64,000 bases of DNA. It comes from Dryomyza anilis. Taxonomy: Eukaryota > Arthropoda > Insecta > Diptera > Dryomyzidae. Below are positions 58,570 through 64,000 of the stretch, piece by piece. The notes beneath the pieces are model-generated. The model was given only the letters and a program-made list of their open reading frames with translations, ran no database searches and was not told the origin of the DNA. Numbering within the stretch: position 1 is the first letter of the stretch; each line of letters starts with the position of its first letter. Both the position numbers and the translations under genes were made by a program. The stretch spans positions 6,477,659 through 6,541,658 of the forward strand of contig OX638135.1 of assembly GCA_951804985.1 (NCBI GenBank), in the 5' to 3' direction.

Positions 58570-59800
58570 GAAAGAAAAAGAAAAACAAACTCACCACACT
58601 AAAACTAACCAAACTAAAACTCACCTCACTAAAATTCACCCTTAAATTAACCACACTAACCCCCCAAACTATAATTCACCACACTAAAACTCACCACACT
58701 AAAATTCAACACACTAAAACTCACCACACTAAAACTCACCACACTAAAACTCACCACATTAAAACTCACCACACTAAAACTCACCACACAAAAACTCACC
58801 ACACTAAAACTCACCACACTAAAACTCACCACACTTTAATTCACCACACTAAAACTCACCACACTAAAACTCACCTAAACTCACCACACAAAAATTCAAC
58901 ACACTAAAACTTACCACACCAAAACTCACCACACTAAAACTCACCACACTTAAACTCACCACACTAAAATTTCACCACACTAAAACTCACCACACTTAAA
59001 CTCACTACACTAAAATTTTACCACATTAAAATTCACCACTTTTAAACTCACTACACTCAAATTCACCACTAAAACTCACCATACTAAAACTCACTACACT
59101 CAAATGTCGCCACACTACAACTCACCGCACTAAAATTCACAACACTAAAACTCACCACACTTAAACTCACCATACCAAAACTCACCACACTAAAACTTAC
59201 CACACTAAAACTCACCACACTAAAACTCACCACACTAAAACTCACCACACAAAAATTCAACACACTAACATTCACCATACTTAAACTCACCACACTAAAA
59301 TTTCACCACACTAAAACTCACCACACTAAAACTCACTACACTAAAATTTCACCACATTAAAATTCACCACTTTTAAACTCACCACATTAAAACTCACTAC
59401 ACTCAAATTTCGATACACTAAAACTTACCACACTAAAACTCACCGCACTAAAAAACACTTAAACCCACCACACTATAATTACCCACACTAAAACTCACCA
59501 CCCTAAAATTCACTACACTAAAACTCACCACAATAAAATTCATCACATTAAAATTCATCACACTAAAACAAGCCACATTAAAATTCACCACACTAAAACC
59601 CACCACACTAAAACTCACCACACTTTAAAACTCCACACTTAAACTCACCACACTCAAATTCACCACACTAAAACTCACCACACTAAAACTCACCACACCA
59701 AATCTAACCACAATTAAACTCACCACTTCAAAATTCACCACATCTAAACTCACCACACCGAAACTCACCACACCGAAACATTAAAACATTAAAACCCACC
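58570..59800 (-). repeat. 15-bp CTCACCACACTAAAA minisatellite, inverted
   Basis: About 80 imperfect units, the reverse complement of the minisatellites at 23836, 26527 and 28948 and over three times as long. The order satellite then minisatellite (on the minus strand: minisatellite then satellite) suggests that an inverted piece related to repeat A was expanded here. Confidence 0.95.
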
Positions 59801-59804
59801 ACAC

Positions 59805-59965
59805 TAAAACTTCTACTGGGAAAAACTCTACGGGGAAGAATTCTACGGGAAAAAATTCTACCGGGAACAATTCTACCGGGATGAATTCTACGTTGAGAAT
59901 TCTACGGGAAAGCGTTATATGTGGATTTTACGGGGAAGATTTCTACTGGGAATAATTCTGCGGAG
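59805..59965. repeat. ~17-bp AATTCTACCGGGAA minisatellite
   Basis: About nine degenerate units such as AATTCTACGGGAAAA and AATTCTACCGGGAACA, starting directly after the CACCACACTAAAA repeat. Confidence 0.85.
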
Positions 59966-60147
59966 AAGCGCACTCTGAGAAAATATAGTCTTTGAGAAAA
60001 GTTGTTTTGGCGGAGAATTATTTGGTTACCAAATTTATAAAACCAATAAAAAAATTTCAACAGCGAAGCACGGGCCCCTCATATAAATAATAAAATGTTT
60101 TTTATGTTAATAAATTCGCTCCATATCTTTGAATTCAGAAAATCTTG
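59966..60147 (+). other. Subterminal region of a Helitron-like element
   Basis: No gene. Contains AGCGAAGCACGGGCCCCTC and AT-rich DNA leading to the hairpin at 60148. Its extent to the left is unknown; the whole inverted block 57094-60174 may have been carried by the element. Confidence 0.45.
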
Positions 60148-60174
60148 GCACGAGTCGTGCACGGGTCCAGCTAG
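60148..60174 (+). other. Second Helitron 3' terminus (hairpin + CTAG)
   Basis: GCACGAGTCGTGC (60148-60160) forms a perfect stem, followed by a 10-nt spacer ACGGGTCCAG and CTAG (60171-60174), then T of a (TA)n tract. Same sequence, bar one base in the stem, as the minus-strand terminus at 2150-2176. Confidence 0.88.
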
Positions 60175-60470
<296 letters not shown>

Positions 60471-60479
60471 AAAAATTAA

Positions 60480-62768
60480 GTAAAAATTTCAAGAAAATCG
60501 GATCAGCCGTTTAGACGGAGAAGCGGACCAAACGTGATTGCTTTTGTTTTTGTATTTTTGCTTTTGTTTTGTTTTGTGCTTTTGCTTTTAATTTTTTTTT
60601 TTGTATTTGAGTTTTTTGTTTTATGTTCGTAGCTGGTGAAAGTGCCGAGTTATATCGTATTAAAAGTTTAGGTTGTATGGGAGGTGCCACGCCCCTTTGT
60701 CCAATCCCGCCCATATATAGCCTATCATTCCGTCCAGACCATACTGCATTTGTGGTAAAAATTTCAAGAAAATCGGATCAGCCGTTTAGACGGAGAAGCG
60801 GAACAAACGTGATTGCTTTTGTTTTTGTATTTTTGCTTTTGTTTTGTTTTGTGCTTTTGCTTTTAAATTTTTTTTTTGTATTTGAGTTTTTTGTTTCATG
60901 TTCGTAGCTGGTGAAAGTGCCGAGTTATATCGTATTAAAAGTATAGGTTGTATGGGAGGTGCCACGCCCTTTGTCCAATCCCGCCCATATATAGCCTATC
61001 ATTCCTTCCAGACCATACTGCATCTGTGGTAAAATTTTCAAGAAAATCGGATCAACGGAGAAGCGGAACAAACGTGATTGCTTTTGTATTTTTGCTTTTG
61101 TTTTGTACTTTTGCTTTTTGCTTTTATTTTTTTTTTTGTATTTGAGTTTTTTGTTTCATGTTCGTAGCTGCTGAAAGTGCCGAGTTATATCGTATTAAAA
61201 GTTTAGGTTGTATGGGAGGTGTCACGCCCCTTTGTCCATTCCCGCCCATATATAGCCTATCATTCCTTCCAGACCATACCGCATCTGTGGTAAAAATTTC
61301 AAGAAAATCGGATCAGCCGTTTAGACGGAGAAGCGGAACAAACGTAATTGCTTTTGTTTTTGTATTTTTGCTTTTGTTTTGTTTTGTGCTTTTGCTTTTA
61401 AATTTTTTTTTGTATTTGAGTTTTTTGTTTCATGTTCGTAGCTGGTGAAAGTGCCGAGTTATATCGTATTAAAAGTTTAGGTTGTATGGGAGGTGCTACA
61501 CCCCTTTGTCCAATCCCGCCCATATATAGCCTATCATTCCTTCCAGACCATACCGCATCTGTGGTAAAAATTTCAAGAAAATCGGATCAGCCGTTTAGAC
61601 GGAGAAGCGGAACAAACGTGATTGCTTTTGTTTTTGTATTTTTGCTTTTGCTTTTGTTTTGTTTTGTGCTTTTGCTTTTAAATTTTTTTTTTTGTATTTG
61701 AGTTTTTTTGTTTCATGTTCATAGCTGGTGAAAGTGCCGAGTTATATCGTATTAAAAGTTTAGGTTGTATGGGAGGTGCCACGCCCCTTTGTCCAATCTC
61801 ACCCATATATAGCCTATCATTCCTTTCATACCATACCGCATCTGTGGTAAAAATTTCAAGAAAATCGGATCAGCCGTTTAGACGGAGAAGCAGAACAAAC
61901 GAGATTGCTTTTGTTTTTGTATTTTTGCTTTTGTTTTGTGCTTTTGCTTTTAAATTTTTTTTTGTATTTGAGTTTTTTTGTTTCATGTTCGTAGCTGGTG
62001 AAAGTGCCGAGTTATATCGTCTTAAAAGTTAAGTTGTATGGGACGTGCCACGCCTCTTTGTCCAATCCCGCCCATATATAGCCTATCATTCCTTCCAGAC
62101 CATACCGCATCTGTGGTAAAAATTTCAAGAAAATCGGATCAGCCGTTTAGACGGAGAAGCGGAACAAACGTGATTGCTTTTGTTTTTGTATTTTTGCTTT
62201 TGTTTTGTTTTGTGCTTTTGCTTTTAAATTTTTTTTTTAGTATTTGAGTTTTTTGTTTCACGTTCGTAGCTGGTGAAAGTGCCGAGTTATATCGTATTAA
62301 AAATTTAGGTTGTATGGGAGGTGCCACGCCCCTTTGTCCAATCCCGCCCATATATAGCCTATCATTCCTTCCAGACCATACCGCATCTGTGGTAAAAATT
62401 TCAAGAAAATCGGATCGGCCGTTTAGACGGAGAAGCGGAACAAACGTGATTGCTTTTGTTTTTGTATTTTTGCTTTTGTTTTGTACTTTTGCTTTTTGCT
62501 TTTAATTTTTTTTTTGTATTTGAGTTTTTTGTTTCATGTTCGTAGTTGGTGAAAGTGCCGAGTTATATCGTATTAAAAGTTTAGGTTGTATGGGAGGTGC
62601 CACGCCCCTTTGTCCAATCCCGCTCATATATAGCCTATCATTCCTACCAGACCATACCGCATCTGTGGTGAAAATTTCAAGAAAATCGGATCAACGGAGA
62701 AGCGGAACAAACGTGATTGCTTTTGTATTTTTGCTTTTGTTTTGTACTTTTGCTTTTTGCTTTTATTA
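60480..62768 (+). repeat. ~280-bp satellite, plus orientation
   Basis: About eight monomers, the first beginning in mid-unit at GTAAAAATTTCAAG. Includes the CCAATCTCACCC / GGGACGTGCC monomer pair of repeat C. Ends at TTTTGCTTTTATTA where the (GTCY)n element is inserted. Confidence 0.95.
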
Positions 62769-62898
62769 TACCCTACACTAAGAGTGAAAGGGTATATTCA
62801 GTTTGGAACGCCGTTTGTAACACCCAGAAGGAAGCATCTCCGGTATGGAAAAGTATATATATTCTTGATCAGCATGACCTCCTGAGTCGATTTAGCGA

Positions 62899-63053
62899 TG
62901 TCCGTCTGTCCGTCTGTCTGTCTGTCTGTCCGTCTGTCTGTCCGTCTGTCTGTCCGTCTGTCTGTCCGTCTGTCCGTCTGTCTGTCCGTCTGTCTGTCCG
63001 TCTGTCTGTCCGTCTGTCTGTCTGTCCGTCTGTCTGTCCGTCTGTCTGTCTGT
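62899..63053 (+). repeat. (GTCY)n microsatellite
   Basis: About 38 units mixing GTCC and GTCT. Cys/Val/Ser/Pro and Asp/Arg/Gln/Thr frames here are repeat artefacts. Confidence 0.97.
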
Positions 63054-63484
63054 TGAAATCCCTACTACTTTTAAAATTGAAGAGCTAGATAAATGAAACT
63101 TATAACTTAGATTACTAATATACCTACGCTGTATGTGCGAGATCGGTCCATTGTGACCTATGATCCGACCACTTATGTTCAAATACCTCATATAAAATGT
63201 ACATATAAAGATCAATTTTTATGTATACGTGCTTAGGTAAACTTTTTTGGTCAAACATATATTGATATCATGCTCAAATACATGATAATAATGTTTTCCG
63301 GCGAAAAGACTTGTGGTTCACAAAAAAAAATCGAAATTCGGTACACCTACCCATTTGTAAATATGGGTATCAAATGAATGGAAATTCTTCAGCGATTGAA
63401 TGTTTGTAGTTATTTTCAGGATTCGTATACCCTGGTGACCTATATATCACTTTGAATGGTAACCACACATATGTGTATGGTATT

Positions 63485-63508
63485 TATAGTCGGCTTAGAC
63501 CGACTATA
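63485..63508 (+). other. 3' subterminal hairpin of the element
   Basis: TATAGTCGG and CCGACTATA pair perfectly around the loop CTTAGA, about 70 bp before the element end. A hairpin near the 3' end is a known trait of Helentron-derived elements. Confidence 0.75.
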
Positions 63509-63579
63509 ATTTTGATAATCCTAACTATCATAATTACACCTACTTTAAAATTTCCCATGTGATCTAACCTTCCCAACTG

Positions 63580-63880
63580 GTTTTTTTTTTGTATTTGAGT
63601 TTTTTGTTTCATGTTCGTAGTTGGTGAAAGTGCCGAGTTACATCGTATTAAAAGTTTAGGTTGTATGAGAGGTGCCACGCCCCCCCCCCAATCCCGCCCA
63701 TATATAGCCTATCATTCCTTCCAGACCATACCGCATCTGTGGTAAAAATTTCAAGAAAATCGGATAGGCCGTTTAGACGGAGAAGCGGAACAAACGTGAT
63801 TGTTTTTGTATTTTTGCTTTTGTTTTGTACTTTTGCTTTTTGCTTTTAATTTTTTTTTTGTATTTGAATTTTTTGTTTCA
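63580..63880 (+). repeat. ~280-bp satellite, last monomer
   Basis: One monomer after the insertion, with a C10 run replacing CCCCTTTGTCC at about 63681 and GTATGAGAGGTG as start of the core. It ends at TTTTTTGTTTCATTATATTA. Confidence 0.93.
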
Positions 63881-63904
63881 TTATATTAATAGGATAGGAT
63901 ATAG

Positions 63905-63911
63905 AATATAC

Positions 63912-63997
<86 letters not shown>

Positions 63998-64000
63998 TGT
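63905..64000. repeat. (TA)n microsatellite at the window edge
   Basis: TA repeat with TATGTATA variants, running to the end of the window. Confidence 0.95.

Larger units (their letters stand above)
62769..63579 (+). mobile_element. (GTCY)n 'mini-me/INE-1-like' element, copy 2
   Basis: Same start (TACCCTACAC) and end (CATGTGATCTAACCTTCCCA then ACT) as 2841-3674, with the core GGTATGGAAAAGTATATATA then TTCTTGATCAGCATGACC. The GTCY tract (62899-63053) is about three times longer than in the other copy. It sits cleanly inside a satellite monomer, between the AT-rich tail and the T-run of the next unit; no target duplication is evident, as expected for elements of this type that insert without one. 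The interior is otherwise diverged from the first copy. Confidence 0.8.

Noticed and set aside
2150..60174. The whole 58 kb as a single giant element bounded by inverted ends
   Set aside because: Both ends are Helitron 3' termini in opposite orientation; Helitrons do not have terminal inverted repeats, so they must belong to two insertions.
62717..63215. Cys/Val/Ser/Pro and Asp/Arg/Gln/Thr frames
   Set aside because: Translation of the (GTCY)n microsatellite.

Overview
The window is AT-rich, repeat-dominated eukaryotic DNA, most likely heterochromatin or a repeat-rich intergenic block of a fly (Diptera). The dipteran call rests on two elements of the (GTCY)n 'mini-me/INE-1' type, on candidate introns of 62-63 bp, and on an RTE-type retrotransposon and a Helitron with insect-like proteins. 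The species cannot be named. I see no host gene that can be called with confidence, no rRNA, no intact tRNA and no CRISPR array.

Layout. 1-2150: AT-rich DNA with a 132-bp direct duplication around a (TA)n tract and a fold-back element holding a decayed mariner-like transposase. 2150-19908 (minus strand): a degenerate autonomous Helitron, with its 3' end (hairpin plus CTAG) at 2150, a long 3' region with internal minisatellite and a nested (GTCY)n element, a broken Rep/helicase exon (6415-10345), an 8.77-kb intron, and an intact first coding exon (19119-19908). The intron consists of three tandem copies of the 3' splice site, 130 bp of exon 2, and an expanded 8-bp satellite (TATCTATT)n of 2.0, 2.15 and 2.8 kb. 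19909-21495: a 116-bp TTCGAA-rich tandem repeat.

21496-50282: about one hundred tandem copies of a 260-290-bp satellite monomer with several generations of higher-order repeats (about 1.9-2.7 kb), three of which carry a 15-bp G-rich minisatellite. 50283-55597: an RTE/BovB-like non-LTR retrotransposon inserted into one monomer, flanked by a 12-bp target duplication. Its reverse transcriptase is interrupted by 2.1 kb of foreign DNA that contains an antisense fragment of a second retrotransposon. 55598-63880: more satellite, including a head-to-head inversion at about 57093, an inverted block of satellite and minisatellite, a second Helitron-type 3' end at 60148-60174, and a (GTCY)n element inserted in the array. 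The window ends in a (TA)n tract.

The parts are best read as a stack of selfish elements that expanded and invaded each other. The least ordinary feature is the Helitron intron, where a splice acceptor plus the start of its exon was amplified together with an 8-bp satellite, giving three competing acceptors in one transcript. A second candidate is a possible short-intron gene (5546-6144) between the Helitron helicase and the Helitron 3' end, which could be captured host sequence.
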